In this document: positions 39,724 to 53,221 of the stretch, one piece after another
Numbering within the stretch: the first letter of the stretch is position 1
Layout of the letters: every line of letters begins with the position of its first letter
Origin: Lampris incognitus
Lineage: Eukaryota; Chordata; Actinopteri; Lampriformes; Lampridae
Reading direction: 5' to 3'
Length of the DNA: 64,000 nt
Assembly (NCBI RefSeq): GCF_029633865.1
Contig: NC_079224.1
Span: forward strand, 20,941,064 to 21,005,063
The notes under the pieces: model-generated
What the model saw: only the letters and a program-made list of their open reading frames with translations
The model's database searches: none
Told to the model about the DNA's origin: nothing
Made by a program: the position numbers and the translations under genes

Positions 39724-41961
39724 GGTGGTGTTTTATGACTGACAGGGGACACGGAGACAGCAAGGCCCTTCACTGCTCCACTCTGTATGTAAACAGATAG
39801 CAGTCAATACTGACCTGGCAACAGATCTCTGCTCCACTCACAGTCTCAGGCTTGGACAGGAGGTCAAGCCTAATCAAAGGGTCCAGGGCCAAAACTCAAA
39901 CGCTGTATTGGCAGCTAGAACCTCACGACCGGACCTCGAGGTGAGAGGTGAAGTTCACAAGCAGCCGCTCTTTGTAAAAAGCCTTTGGGAAGTTGCTGAG
40001 AAACTGTCAGATGTTGGCTGTTAAGCAGCGAATCCGAAACGGGAAGAAAATTTAGTGCTCGTTGTTAAGCGGAGGCCGCAGAATAAACATAACATTTCCC
40101 AATGCTTTGCAAAAAAAAAAAGCACAAATTCCCGTAACACGCTTGGGTGGCCGGACCGCTCCAGAAATGTTTGTTCACTCGTGACCTTTGGTCTTCAACA
40201 ACTACACTGGATTTCACAGAGTGACTCAGCAGCATCCACACCATTACAGCAAACACAGCCTGTGCAAAAGGACATGACAGCAACAAATTAAAGACATTTT
40301 TAAAAGGTATTGCATCCAACAGGACACATCATTCTGTTTATACTGAACATTTGGTCATCAGAGGAACAGTATATTATTCCCAGAGACACGGGCGTGGGTA
40401 TTTTTGCACTTTAGTGCAAATAAAATGTGATTTCACAATAACCAAGTTTATGTGAGGAAAGCTGCACAGGGCCAGTTTCACTGACACCGATGAACGGATG
40501 TTTCCAGAATCCGTGTGAACCGGGCGTCCTCTGTCGGATGGCGGTCGCTGGGTCACGGCCCTGACTTCAAAACACGATAAGGACACACAAAGGAAAATAA
40601 ATGAATCAAAACCGGGAGAGGAAAAGTGGTATCACATGATTTTTTTTATTTGTGAATGAACAGTGGGATGGGTAACAGTGACCGGGGAAGAAATAGATGT
40701 ACAAAAGTCCTTTTTTTTCTCCTCTTTTTCATGACAATTCTTGATTTCATAAATAAAATTTACAAAATATTTTGGATTATTTTGCATTTTTCTTACATGA
40801 GCAGGGTTACGGTTACCATCTTCATTGTAAGTCTTGACATTAATAGTGATATCTCTATTTATATCTTATATAAAGTTGCCATCTTTGACCGTATTATTCC
40901 GGCGGAGCAGAACTACAGATATGCCCAAACGCTTTGTTACAACAATGACCTGTTACCGAATACAATGACCGGAAAAAGAAGTACGGTGACCAGACATCAA
41001 CAACGACTGATAAGGCATAGAGATGGGCCCCAGAGTCTCCAGGAATGCGTGTGTGTTGAGTAGCATGATATCAGAACGGCCTTCTCACTTGATTTGCTCA
41101 GAAAGCCAAACAGACGTGTGAGGAGCGGATCAATACGGAAATTGTGAGTGAATCAGGGAGGATCGAATCACCATTTGGAAAGCTAGCACATCTTGAAACA
41201 AGAACATGTGGGGCAGATTTACCTTTATAAATGACCGTGACTCTAAAGAAATGGCCTGTGGATTTGTTGCCCCCCCCCCCACAAAATTTTTTTTTCAATA
41301 AACGAGTGAGACGAGTACAGCAGGCGCTGGTTTGAATGACTATGTAACACAGATTCACAGTTCGAATGTCACTGACCAACAGAAACAGAGTTGTTGTTTC
41401 TTTGTTTTTAGAAAATAAAAATTGGCAGCGAAAGCAGAACAAACATCCATATGTCAAAGATGGAGGTGCTGGTAGGCATTGCTAAGGAGGAACACAGGTA
41501 GTTGGCGTCTGAGAAGCGGAGAGCTATCTTATGGCACAGAGGCTCAGGTGAGGGGTCTAGAAGGTCTTATTTACAAAATAGATGTTTGGCAAAATTGTTT
41601 CTCGATATCGATGCCTCGAAGCCATTTTTATTATGTCTAACGACTCGTGGTCATCAACTCAATTCACAGCTTATAAAAGAAGAAAAAGAAGTCGTTCTGG
41701 TCTGTTCGAGCTAGGAGGAGGCTGTAGAGAACAGCTCACAGTTGAGTCTGCTGGATCCACATACAAAGTCTTCATGCAAATGGACACATCAGTTGGTCTA
41801 CACTATGAGAACGCTTGGCAAATCCATCTGTTGTGCACGGTCTCCGTTGGGTGTCACATAATAAAGTGAAAGTCAACCACACGAAATGCTGCTTCTCTTG
41901 AAAGTCTCTAAAAATAATTTGCATCATCCATTTCACGGTTGCCTGTAATTTGTCCTCACAG

Positions 41962-42020
<59 letters not shown>

Positions 42021-42871
42021 CAGTAATCCATAAAAATAGGAAGTAATATCCTCTTGTTCTGTGTGTGGGTCAAAGATCAAAGGTCACTTCCTGGCTGAAA
42101 GGTTATCTGATTGGAGAGTGGAGGCAAAGTCCGGCAGTCATTCCGAGGAGTCTGTGGCCTCTGCAGGGGGCAGATTTTAGGATAGCCATCTTATAAATTA
42201 AACCGCCGGTATTCGCTTTCATGGTTGGCAATACAAAATATGTCTGCGTAATTCAGCTGTGGGAGATGCAGTTGTCCATAGTCGCTCATCTCCTTCTGTC
42301 ACGAGTTTACTGTTGTCTCCTCTTCCCGATGAGCTTCTATTTAGGCCTTTAAAGGTTCCATCCCTATGAAAAAAATAACAAGAATATGCAAATTAGATCG
42401 CTGTCAGTGGAGTGAAGGGTGCAGCGGCTGACCAGCAGGTGGCGATATGGTGCTTTTCAATTTCTGAATGCAGTTGTCCTCCATTTGGAGGAGGTGTACT
42501 GACAGTTAGACCAGACGAGTCTGCAGCAAACCCGCTGATCCACAAGGAAAAGGAGACAGGGTGATGAATGAAAGATCTGAGCTGAGGGACAAACCAAACA
42601 AACCCCAGCTATCAGAAATGACAGCAGAGGAGCTGTTGCTAGATGAGTTGTGAGACGTCAATGTATTGATGGACAGGCAGAGTGATAGAAATGAAAATGT
42701 AAACGGGGAAAGGATACTTAATATTTAGCATAGCCCCGAAGAACAGGAGGGGCGTGGGTGAAGGAGAGGAGAATGGTGGTTGGGGGTGGGGGGTGGTTGC
42801 AGTAGCAGTCAGAGGGGAGAAGAAACACGATACAATGTCCATTGTTCTCTAGCTGTCTTCCTGTGGACAGG
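39724..42871. other. C8B 5' flank; possible 3' UTR of next gene
   Basis: No confident exon. The left part should hold the C8B promoter. If the candidate exon at 42872-42940 is real, the right part is its minus-strand 3' UTR. A minus-strand frame near 42210-42360 (46 codons) has no domain and is treated as chance. Confidence 0.4.
41967..42018. repeat. (TA)n microsatellite
   Basis: About 52 bases of TA. Confidence 0.95.
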
Positions 42872-42940
42872 TCAGGTTCTGAGGGGATCAACAAGAGTTT
42901 CACCGGAGTCTGGAGACGGGGACCTCACTACAGCAGAGAC
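42872..42940 (-). CDS. Candidate terminal coding exon (possibly DAB1)
   Basis: A strong pyrimidine tract (CTTCCTCTCTCTGTCTTTGT) ends TTTCCAG, followed by an open frame VSAVVRSPSPDSGETLVDPL RT and TGA, in phase 0. In human the gene next to C8B in this orientation is DAB1. The peptide does not clearly match the mammalian DAB1 C-terminus, and no other DAB1 exon is seen up to 64 kb. It may be a decoy. Confidence 0.28.
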   Translation of the reverse strand, partial: VSAVVRSPSPDSGETLVDPLRT

Positions 42941-43004
42941 CTGGAAACAGACAAAGACAGAGAGAGGAAGAAAGAGAGATTACTCAGAAATGGACCAGAA
43001 GATA

Positions 43005-43230
43005 CTTTTATTGCCACTGTACATATATACAATGAAATGAATTCTCTGCATTTAACCCATTCACTGATAGCCATGCACACTAGGAGCAGTGGGCGGCCAT
43101 AGTGCGGCGCCTGGGGACCAACTCCACTTCTTTGTCATCGCCTTGCTCAGGGGCACAGGCAGGAGTATTAACCCGAACGTGCATATTGTTTTTTTATGTT
43201 GGGAGGAAACCGGAGCACCCGGAAGAAACC
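43005..43230 (+). repeat. Dispersed repeat fragment before the assembly gap
   Basis: ACTTTTATTGCCACTGTACA, GGGCGGCCATAGTGCGGCGC and GGAGGAAACCGGAGCACCCG are common fish repeat motifs; the element runs into the N gap. Confidence 0.5.
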
Positions 43231-43430
43231 NNNNNNNNNNNNNNNNNNNNNNNNNNNNNNNNNNNNNNNNNNNNNNNNNNNNNNNNNNNNNNNNNNNNNN
43301 NNNNNNNNNNNNNNNNNNNNNNNNNNNNNNNNNNNNNNNNNNNNNNNNNNNNNNNNNNNNNNNNNNNNNNNNNNNNNNNNNNNNNNNNNNNNNNNNNNNN
43401 NNNNNNNNNNNNNNNNNNNNNNNNNNNNNN
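43231..43430. other. Assembly gap, 200 N
   Basis: Exactly 200 unknown bases. Frames that cross it have no meaning. Confidence 1.
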
Positions 43431-43552
43431 GGAAGCAATGTGTAGTCTGCACGCAGCCTCCCCGGAGCCCCCCGGTCAGAGGGGGTGGAGCAGCAACCGG
43501 ATGGCTGGAAAGTGTAGAGTAACTTGGCTGGGTACAATTGGTGGAGAACAGG
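43431..43552 (+). mobile_element. SINE family A, 3' fragment beside gap
   Basis: TGTGTAGTCTGCACGCAGCC, GGGGGTGGAGCAGCAACCGG and GGGTACAATTGGTGGAGAA are the 3' third of the family A unit. Confidence 0.7.
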
Positions 43553-43553
43553 G

Positions 43554-43577
43554 AGATCGGAAGAGCGTCGTGTAGGG
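43554..43577. other. Apparent Illumina adapter remnant
   Basis: AGATCGGAAGAGCGTCGTGT then AGGG, 24 bases, equals the start of the standard TruSeq-type adapter as I know it. It lies 124 bases from the N gap and interrupts the end of a SINE fragment. Very likely a sequencing artefact, not fish DNA. Confidence 0.88.
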
Positions 43578-44169
43578 GAGACTGTAGATCACATGTACAG
43601 TTAAGCTACTGTAAAGGGGTCATTACAATAACTAACTGGCAAACAGTGAGTTACCACAAAAACACAATAAAAAGTCTAACGGTGCAAATGCTAGGAGCTA
43701 GGAGATAAAGTGCATTACATGCGAAAGGGCTTTTTTCTTCCCTTCATATATTTTGCTGAGCATCGCCACTTCTTAGCTGACTCACTGGCGCTGTCAGAAG
43801 TCGGAGACGTTGCTCAGTAATTTCAGAGGACGTCTTCTGTTTAGGAGAAATCTTGCACGCATGTTTTTGTTCCCTCCCCCACTGGGTATTCAGGGTTCAG
43901 GCCAATGACCCTTTTGGTGACAAGCCGTCCCCCAACTTCTAAGCCACGGTCTCCGCCCTGCTAACTCGTTGGATTTATCAGCTGATCCTCGAAAAGAGAC
44001 CGGACATGTTCCCTTCATCCTCTTGCCTCGCGGCCCTGTCTCGCCCCGTGAGCCGGGTGAGGCTGGCTCACAGCAAACACGGTCGAGGAGCTTTTCTCTG
44101 GGGTCGGCTGAAGCCCCCACACACAACCTACACATACAGGATATAGGTATTGTAACGTACACGAATAAG
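43578..44169. other. Non-coding, nothing recognised
   Basis: Unique-looking sequence after the adapter remnant. No exon with good splice sites and no named repeat. Confidence 0.5.
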
Positions 44170-44290
44170 TAGACACGTTAGTCCGTGGCTAACGGGTCGG
44201 ACCCTTTAGTCGACTGGTTAACGTTGTCGCCTGCGGTGCAGTAAACCACGGGTTCGCGTCCCGCTGCGGCGGTACCCGGGACGCAATATG
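44170..44290 (+). repeat. tRNA-like repeat, family C
   Basis: CTTTAGTCGACTGGTTAACG, then GGGTTCGCGTCCCGCTGCGG. The best-preserved family C copy. Confidence 0.65.
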
Positions 44291-44399
44291 ATGTAGCCCG
44301 TAATCACCGTGTCAGTAAAGAAGAAGTTAAACTTGAGGTACGTTTATCTTGCTTGTTCAAAGCTTGTCCCTTTTACCAGAATGACACCATTTTTTTCTT

Positions 44400-44785
44400 T
44401 TCGGCGACCCCCCCTCCCCTCCCCAACCGTATCCGGCCAATTATCCTACACTTCCAAGACAACCCGGCTGCTGCCTCACTCCCTCTGCCGATCCGGGGAG
44501 GGCTTGCAGACATACCACATGCCTCCTCTGATACATGTGGAGTCGCCAGCCGCTATTTTTCACACTGACAGTGAGAAGTTTCGCCAGGGGGACGTAGCGC
44601 ATGGGAGGATAACGCTGTTCCCCCCGACCAGGAGACATATCCACATCCGGCTTCCCACCCGCAGACACGGCCAATTGTGTCTGTAGGGACGCCCGACCAA
44701 GCCCGGAGGTACCACGGGGATTCGATCCGGCGAGCCCCGTGTCGGTAGGCAACGGAATAGACCGCTTCGCTACCCGGACGCCCCC
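44400..44785 (-). mobile_element. tRNA-derived SINE, family A
   Basis: Inverted unit with the head near 44780 (AGCGAAGCGGTCTATTCC) and an internal deletion near 44624. Confidence 0.85.
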
Positions 44786-45550
44786 TACACCGACACAGAT
44801 TTAATCCCAGTTTTTATCAATTTCGGAAGAAAAAAAGATTCCTTAGTTTCTGTATGTTCCGACACTAAAGCCGGGCTTGTGTTACATCCACCTGGGTGAA
44901 TAATCCAGGCAAAGCCCTGTAGTGTTGATCTGAAGCCTCATCCAGCTACTTCCTACCATGACTCACATTCAGTTGGTTGCGCTGAGAGTCCAGACATTGT
45001 AAACGCTTCACCTGATTTCATTTCATCTTATTGACTTCATCTTACATTATCTATAATTTATATTACGTACAATATGTGTGTGGAAAGCGTGTTTGGATGT
45101 ACCGTAGTGTGTTTATTATGTTTGTGTGTATGTATATGTGTGTGTCCGTGGGCGTGTTTGAACTGAGGGCCGACTCCCATTCTGCATGAGTGGGTATGTC
45201 TCCTGATGCGTGAGTCTTTTCAGTCTACCTACCTACAGAGCGCAGGGCTGCACATATTTGAATTGATCCAACAAGGGCACACACATGCACATGTGCAAAA
45301 GCACACTGACATGCTCCTCGTGCACACACGTCTCACACACACATAAGCACAGACACACACTGACATCCACCTCGCATGCACAAACACACACACACACACA
45401 CACAAAGTAAATATCAGGTAATACCCCATTGCTACTGCAGATGATGCACACATCACATAAATGTAAGCACACATGCTGACTGGCTTGTAATGTATGCACA
45501 ACACACACACTCACACACAATATTGTCATGCTTATAGATACACAAACATG

Positions 45551-45584
<34 letters not shown>

Positions 45585-46139
45585 CACACACACAAAAGCA
45601 GACACAATGCAGGCCTTTTCACGGTATGTGGACAGCCTATTAGTGGGACAAAAGCACATGTTCCTCCATTCATTAGAAAAAGATCAGTGGATTTGCACAA
45701 ATCCAGCCCAGTTTAGACATTTGGAACAAAAGCTCTTCTTCTTCTTTCCCCCTTTCCCCGTTCCTCTCACCACGTCTCTGCTGCACACACGCTCACACAT
45801 TTGCATGCTCTTTGAGGCAACGAAGGTTCCCAACCCAAAAGCCCAAGCCGGAGGGAAGAGGAAAGAGAAGAAGAGAAAGAAGAAGAAGAAGAAGAAGAAG
45901 AAGAAGAAGAAGAAGGGGATTTTGGAGGCTAAAGACGGAGGGACAGAATTAGTGGGAAACAGAGAAAGACGAAGTGTGAAGAGAGAGAGAGGGGGTGAGT
46001 GAGAAAGGAGGGGGGGGTGCAGAAAGTGGCGAGGTACATGGATGAGAAGGGTCCCCTTGAAGAAGTCTAGTCCACCCCTGTTTTAAGATGCTTTGAACTT
46101 GGTTTCCAGCTGCACACGCAGGAGGGATTAGAGCACGGC
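44786..46139. repeat. Non-coding, AC- and GAA-rich
   Basis: Unique sequence to about 45230, then interrupted AC repeats (45290-45600, including 45552-45594) and a GAA run (about 45878-45914). Long frames here are repeat translations. Confidence 0.75.
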
Positions 46140-46160
46140 TGCTTTACTAAAGAGTCACGG

Positions 46161-46437
<277 letters not shown>

Positions 46438-47080
46438 TGACACTTTTCTTTTTTTTTTTTTGTTGCTCACATTAGCAATTCAAATGACCACTATTTGGAT
46501 ATGCTTGCCCAGCTCCCTCCCCTTGGCTTCCAGGCAGTTAGACAATATTTTTGTTAAGCCCCATTTCCCTCCAACACATCTATAGCAACGGGGGAGAGGG
46601 GGAGAGCAAGGTAATGGGGGAGACAGAACGGGGGGTAGGAAGGGACGGGGAGCGTTACGTGGCCGAGCGCTAGCGCCGAGTGTGGAAGGTCAAATAGGAG
46701 ACGGCGGCCGTTGCCATTTGGCAAGTTCTTGGCTCAGCTAATGATGATGCTCGCTGGAATAATATGGTTCCGTCAGAGCTAAAGGGTTTAAATTCATTCA
46801 GGGATTATGAAACAGTGCCACCCTGTCACTGGATAGTCTGTCTTCTCCACGTCATCTGACCGACCTGACTGCTGCCACTTACTGCCAAGCTACAACATAA
46901 CACATACTACACAGCGGCCAATTTGTTGTATAGTTTAGCTGAATTTCTAAATTCTTGACATATCGCCCGTCTGCTCTGTTGCACGCCTGTCCTCAAGGAA
47001 CTGGCTGTCTCTAAAGTTAACGTGCCAAGTTAGTTACCCACCGTCCTGTTTTAGACTTACCGCTGTATAGTTTGATAGAT
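46438..47080. other. Non-coding, unique sequence
   Basis: No repeat or exon recognised. The part at 46680-46860 is repeat-free and of balanced composition; it could be conserved non-coding sequence, but that cannot be judged from one genome. Confidence 0.35.
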
Positions 47081-47081
47081 C

Positions 47082-47512
<431 letters not shown>

Positions 47513-48820
47513 CCAGATTTGTATATCAACAAAGATTTTGCATCGTTTACTCCGTTAAAAAAGTTCTCTCTTCCCACAACACATTTCTTCTGATACCAAA
47601 CTCACATGCTGGAGCTACCAGTGTCTTTATGCATGCTCAGTAATCCAGGTAAATGTTGACATAACCATTAACATAAATGTATTTCGAGAGTTGATATAGA
47701 ACATTAAACATGTCAGTGCCATGACAGGCTCAGCGTTTGTTCTCTAATGCATAGGCAGTGGCATACACTCATGCTTTATGATGCGATTATGGATATACAC
47801 ATGGGCACTGGTCAGCTCCAGTCATACATATGTCCAAGTGTTTACTTCACTTATACCACCTGTGCAGCGAGAGAGTGATGGCGGCATGGAGAGTTCCCGT
47901 AAAGAGCGAGAACGCGGCACTATATCTCTCTTAAGATAGAAAGATTGCGATTAAAGGCACCTTCAGGACAAGCCAGCCAGGCCTACAGAACCCACATAAG
48001 GGTGCATTCAAATGAAGGCGTGCCACATGCAAACACACAGGCGCACATTCATCATGCATAATAAGCACGCTTGCAGAAGAAGATAGTCTTACCACACACA
48101 TATTTACAACACCGAGACATAGATAAACAATCATAGAGACGCGTGCTCAAATATCGCCTACACGCCAATATACAGACGCATTTTAAACACACACACACAC
48201 ACACACCTAAGGACAATATCTCTCTCTCTTTGTCCATGCAACATCTGCAAGTTAGGAGGGCGAGATTAATTATCCATTATTCCCACTGCTCCTGCAGAGA
48301 TGGGGTGGAGGGACACCAACAGCCAGTAACGTATCTCTCCCACGTGCCGTCCTCCATCCCCAACTCAGCAAGAGGGGCCAGCAATGTCGCTCGGCACGGC
48401 CTTATCAATTTGACTTAATCAGATTCCATGTTTGCACAATGTTATCAAAAAAACATATGGGAGGGCGAGCGAAAGCGTCGGTTAATGCTAATTCAATATG
48501 TCGCCCCTCTCTCTGTACTGTCAATCAGGGCCGGCTGATTAGCGGCGTTTGTTCATCTAAATGTATTGTATCACCTCCTTGCCAAAATATAATGTGATCT
48601 TTTCATGCGTGGTGGGCCCAGTCTGCGATGCAGTGCTAAGTCAGCGCTCTACTTAATAAGTCCTTTTCATTAAACAAGCATTCATTAAACATTCATTCAT
48701 TCACTCATCCTCATTTGCATTTTTTCATCATAAAAGCCTTCATGAAACATTCATTTGTTCACTTGTTCTCATTTGCATGATTTCAAATGCGTTCTTCGAG
48801 GAGTGAAAAGAGCCAAAATA
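47513..48820. other. Non-coding, unique sequence
   Basis: No exon is supported. It includes a short CA tract near 48188 and an AT-rich, homeodomain-site-like stretch at 48420-48740 (several TAAT/ATTA cores). Possible regulatory DNA; unproven. Confidence 0.35.
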
Positions 48821-48965
48821 GCAAAGGGAGACAGAGAGAGAGGGACAGGGAGTAAGAGAGAGAAAGAAGAAGAGGGAGAGAAAGGAAGAGAAAGAGAAAG
48901 AGGAAGAGAAAGGGGGGAGGTGAGGAGAGGCAAAGGGCAGGAGAGAGGAGACAGAACAGGAGGGA
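48821..48965. repeat. Purine-rich GA/GGA tract
   Basis: Imperfect GAGAGA/AGGAAGAG sequence. Confidence 0.85.
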
Positions 48966-49831
48966 TAGCTATCACCCAATTCGAGCAATCTGTCCCATAC
49001 ATGAAAGTTGAAATTATGTGACGCGCCTCCCCTCACCCTAAAATAAAGCCTCTCACCATGAAAACCCGTCTGCGTTTCAAAACAGGGAAACAGAGAAATA
49101 TGACTCCAGACACCGAGGCCCTGGCAGCGTCGCGTCCCAGCTGCAGCTAACTCACCTGATACCTGCACACCGGAGAGGGAATCCACAGTCACTTCTGGGG
49201 GCTGATTATGCCCTCATTGCAGTTAGGCCGCCCATCTCACGGCCAATCGCACTGCACCAAATAGCACATGAACTGTAACGACGCACAGCGAGGTCAGGAG
49301 CATTACATTATGCAGCATGTCCCTTGTTATTTGATTCATATTGTATGACTGAGCTCATTTAATATGGAGGACCCGCCCCCAACACACACACACACACACA
49401 CACACAGGCAGGATATCAAAGGCATGTTCAGGAACTCTTGTGAAAAGGAGCAGTGCTGGTCTGCACAAAGGAGATCTGAATATGACGCCCCCGTACACGT
49501 GTGTGTACATGTGTGAACATCAGTGTGATGAATTGCGTACTCACACACAGCAGCAGGATCATCGTCAAACGCCTCTAAACCTGGGAGCATCCAATCTATC
49601 CTATAACCCCCCCCCCTCTCTCCCCCCTACCTCTTCCCCTCCTTCCTTTAAACTTGTGCCGTTGGGGGAGGCATCAATCTGACTGACAGCCTGTGTGATC
49701 CGCCTCCTGGGCTGGGAGAGAGAAGAAGCACTGTCAACATAAATATACTTCCTGGAAGCACGTTGGACATCGAGCAGTCACGACCACCATGAATCTTCAT
49801 ACACAAGTGCAGGATATGGACCATCACACAT
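48966..49831. other. Non-coding, unique sequence with one short AC tract
   Basis: A short AC tract at 49382-49407. A 38-base exon-like piece near 49160 was rejected. Confidence 0.4.

Positions 49832-49899
<68 letters not shown>
49832..49899. repeat. (AC)n microsatellite
   Basis: About 66 bases of AC. Confidence 0.95.
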
Positions 49900-49900
<1 letters not shown>

Positions 49901-50115
49901 CTCTCCTATCAGCTCCCACCTCTGTGAAAGCCTTGAAAGATATCATCATAGTTTGTTCTTGACCGTTGGCTGACTCACATCTGCTCACAGATGTATAATA
50001 GTTGTGACTTCATTGAAAGGCACGTGCAGCGCAAACCCATACACATCCACACCAACATGCAGACACACACATGTGAAAAGCAGTTACAAAATCTGTGAGT
50101 AACAATATTAGGATA

Positions 50116-50117
<2 letters not shown>

Positions 50118-50148
<31 letters not shown>

Positions 50149-50224
50149 CGAGAGAGAGTATATTTTCCCCCCCCCCCCACACACACACACTTGTGGTGAG
50201 TCACATGATACACACCCACACCCA

Positions 50225-50262
<38 letters not shown>

Positions 50263-50270
50263 TGTGGTGA
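50118..50270. repeat. TG ... AC inverted microsatellite pair
   Basis: A TG run (50118-50138) and AC runs (50179-50260) can pair; GTGGTGAGTCA occurs twice in the AC part (about 50193 and 50264). Confidence 0.75.
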
Positions 50271-50609
50271 GTCATACAAAAGGCCGGTTTAAGAGAGGAC
50301 ATGTTCACCCTTTTAACATGGACCTCTGTTATAACACCTCCAATGACTCTATCCAGTCATGCCTCCATGATAGAATTATTTATTGTCATCATTTACTGCC
50401 TATGTCGTCATTTCAACTTTTAAAATGACACAAACGTCCAGGGTAGACCGAAGGACCCTGGGCGGCTTAATCTCAGAGACAATCTTCAGCACCGCACATG
50501 CTCTTGGAACTGAATCCAACCAAAGGTTGTGATTTTATGACAGAAAACATGTTGATAGGCATTACATTAATGTAAAAAAAAGTATAATTCATGAAAATAT
50601 AAAATAAGT

Positions 50610-51250
50610 ATAATTCATACTTGTTGTCTCAAGTGAAGGACTTGAAGTATCTCGGGGTCTTGTTCACGAGTGATGGTAGGATGGAGAGGGAGATTGACAG
50701 GCAGATCGGTGCAGCATCAGCAGTAATGTGGATGTTGTACCGGACCGTTGTGGTGAAGAGGGAGCTGAGCCGGAGGGCAAAGCTCTCAATTTACCAGTCA
50801 GTCTTCGTTCCAACCCTCACCTATGGTCATGAGCTTTGGTAAGTGACCGAAAGGGTGAGATCGCGGATACAAGTGGCTGAAATGAGTTTCTTCCATAGGG
50901 TGTCTGGGCTCAGCCTTAGAGATAGGGTGAGGACCTTGGACACCCGGAGGAAGCTTGGAGTAGAGCCGCTGCTCCTTCGTGTCAAAAGGAGCCAGCTGAG
51001 GTGGTTGGGGCATCTGATTAGGACGCCTCCTGGGTGCCTTCCTTTGGAGGTTTTCGGGCACGTCCAACTGGGAGGAGACCCCGGGGTAGACCTAGAACTC
51101 TCTCGAGAGACTACGTGTCCAATCTGGCCTGGAACGCCTTGGATCCCCCAAGAGGAGCTGGAGGGCATTGCTGGGGAGAGGACGACTGGAGTGCCCTACT
51201 TAGCTTGCTGCCACCGCGACCCCGCCCGGCTGATGATGAGATGAGATGAG
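50610..51250 (+). mobile_element. Rex3-like RTE LINE, 3' fragment
   Basis: Plus-strand frames give QVKDLKYLGVLFTSDGRMER, IDRQIGAASAVMWMLYRTVV and SQLRWLGHLIRTPPGCLPLE, with one stop and a frameshift. It ends in GATGATGAGATGAGATGAG, like the GATG-type tails of Rex3 elements. Confidence 0.78.
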
Positions 51251-51591
51251 AAAAGTATAATTTGTAAGGTCAAAAGACATTCCAATCATGTCCAAGGTAT
51301 AAATGTTATGGCTATAAGTTTATGCTTCATCTGTTCTTGATAGCCATTATACAATAAAGCCTGCTGTTGGATTCAGTTATTTGGCCTTTTTATGTAAATG
51401 TACTAGACCGCCGTATTTTAAATGCTCTGTGTGGGCTACTGGGTAGAAAATGTACATTGGGAGACGATATAAAATTGTTCATATGAAAATAGATGCTGCC
51501 TGGTCGGATGCAGGTGTAATCTTGGAGTAAGTTCAGGAATTCCTGTGCACAAAAAATGCACACCAGGCCAACAGGCTGCATCCACACGCCC

Positions 51592-51594
<3 letters not shown>

Positions 51595-51668
<74 letters not shown>

Positions 51669-51670
51669 CT

Positions 51671-51724
<54 letters not shown>
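51595..51724. repeat. (CT)n microsatellite
   Basis: About 130 bases, with a few interruptions. Confidence 0.95.
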
Positions 51725-51727
<3 letters not shown>

Positions 51728-52028
51728 TACACCTTCTTTACTCGCTCTGCTCTTTCTCCCTCCTAAAAATACAGACCCTGAAACATTATTAAGCCAGCAT
51801 CTGTGCTTAAAACAAGAGAAAAACAATCTCCTAGGGGCAGTGACATCGTCTCACTTGTTTTCAGGCCAAAATCCAAATCTTTCGAGAGTTATGGTTCCTT
51901 TTCTGAATCTACATGAGGATCTGCATGAGGTGGTGATAGAAGGACGTGGCACTGCTTCACCCCACTGCCAGAGTTTTTCACATTTTAGGAAAAATTAAAT
52001 TGAGAGACACTGAACACTTTTTAGCAAT

Positions 52029-52220
<192 letters not shown>

Positions 52221-52786
52221 TCTTTCAGCCAAGACCAGGAGGAACAGATGCAGCTTATTGCACTCTGTCTTCCTCCTCCTCCGTGGGATGTTATTAAAGA
52301 TTACGGGAGATAATCGCCGTGGTATCATGCTGGATGCCAGGATCAGCCGGTACAATATCATCATGTACAGAATAGTTCACTTCAGCTCGGAGGATATTGG
52401 GCCATTTGATCCTCTGGGGTCTGCCTGTAAGTCTGAAAACTGATGTTGTTAAAAGATAAGTCCTAACAGGCCGCAAAGGTTTTTGTGGGCTTAGAGTGAA
52501 CCTGCATACCACACAGCATCTGCTGTGTACAAGTAAGTACAATAAACTTTTTGTACTAGGACACAACTAAAATACCGCACTGAAAGCACACCGACCCCAG
52601 TAGTGGAAAGGATGGAGTCTGTCCTTGTCTATCAGTTTGTATGAGGCAGCTTATCAGTGGGCTATCATTGTCTGAGCCACAGCCTTGGACACCTGCTCTG
52701 TAGAGTCACACGGGGGGGGGGGGGGAGGCCACCGGAATACAAATCAGACTGGGCCATCTAGCTGGAGGAAGGGCATGAAGGGCATG

Positions 52787-52899
<113 letters not shown>

Positions 52900-53221
52900 T
52901 TCCGGGCCTTAGTTAGATTAAAAACAACAACAACAACAACACTTAATTAGCAGGGGTGCTGGTATCTTCTGCATCTACACTAATGCCCATCCCCCCCCAC
53001 CAACCAGCTTCTTCTATGAACCGTAGCTGCAGGTATGGATACTATAGATCATGGTTGATGGAATATACTTATGGAATACAAAATAGCTATTCAAGGAATA
53101 CCTAGATTTTACTCATTTTTCATGACGTAGCTTGGATGATGTTTTAGAGAATGATGAAGATAGGAGATTAACTCCCAATAAGTGTGCAACCAAGCTCGCG
53201 AGCATGCATTCAGAAAACTTC

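Noticed and set aside
42210-42365. 46-codon minus-strand frame after TTTTTTCATAG
   Set aside because: No domain and random composition; more likely 3' UTR or intron.
43061-43575. Frames running through the N gap
   Set aside because: They are artefacts of unknown bases and the adapter remnant.
49155-49195. Short exon-like piece on the minus strand (CCCCCAG ... GTGAGT)
   Set aside because: About 38 bases with good splice signals, but it joins no neighbouring exon and matches no family I know.
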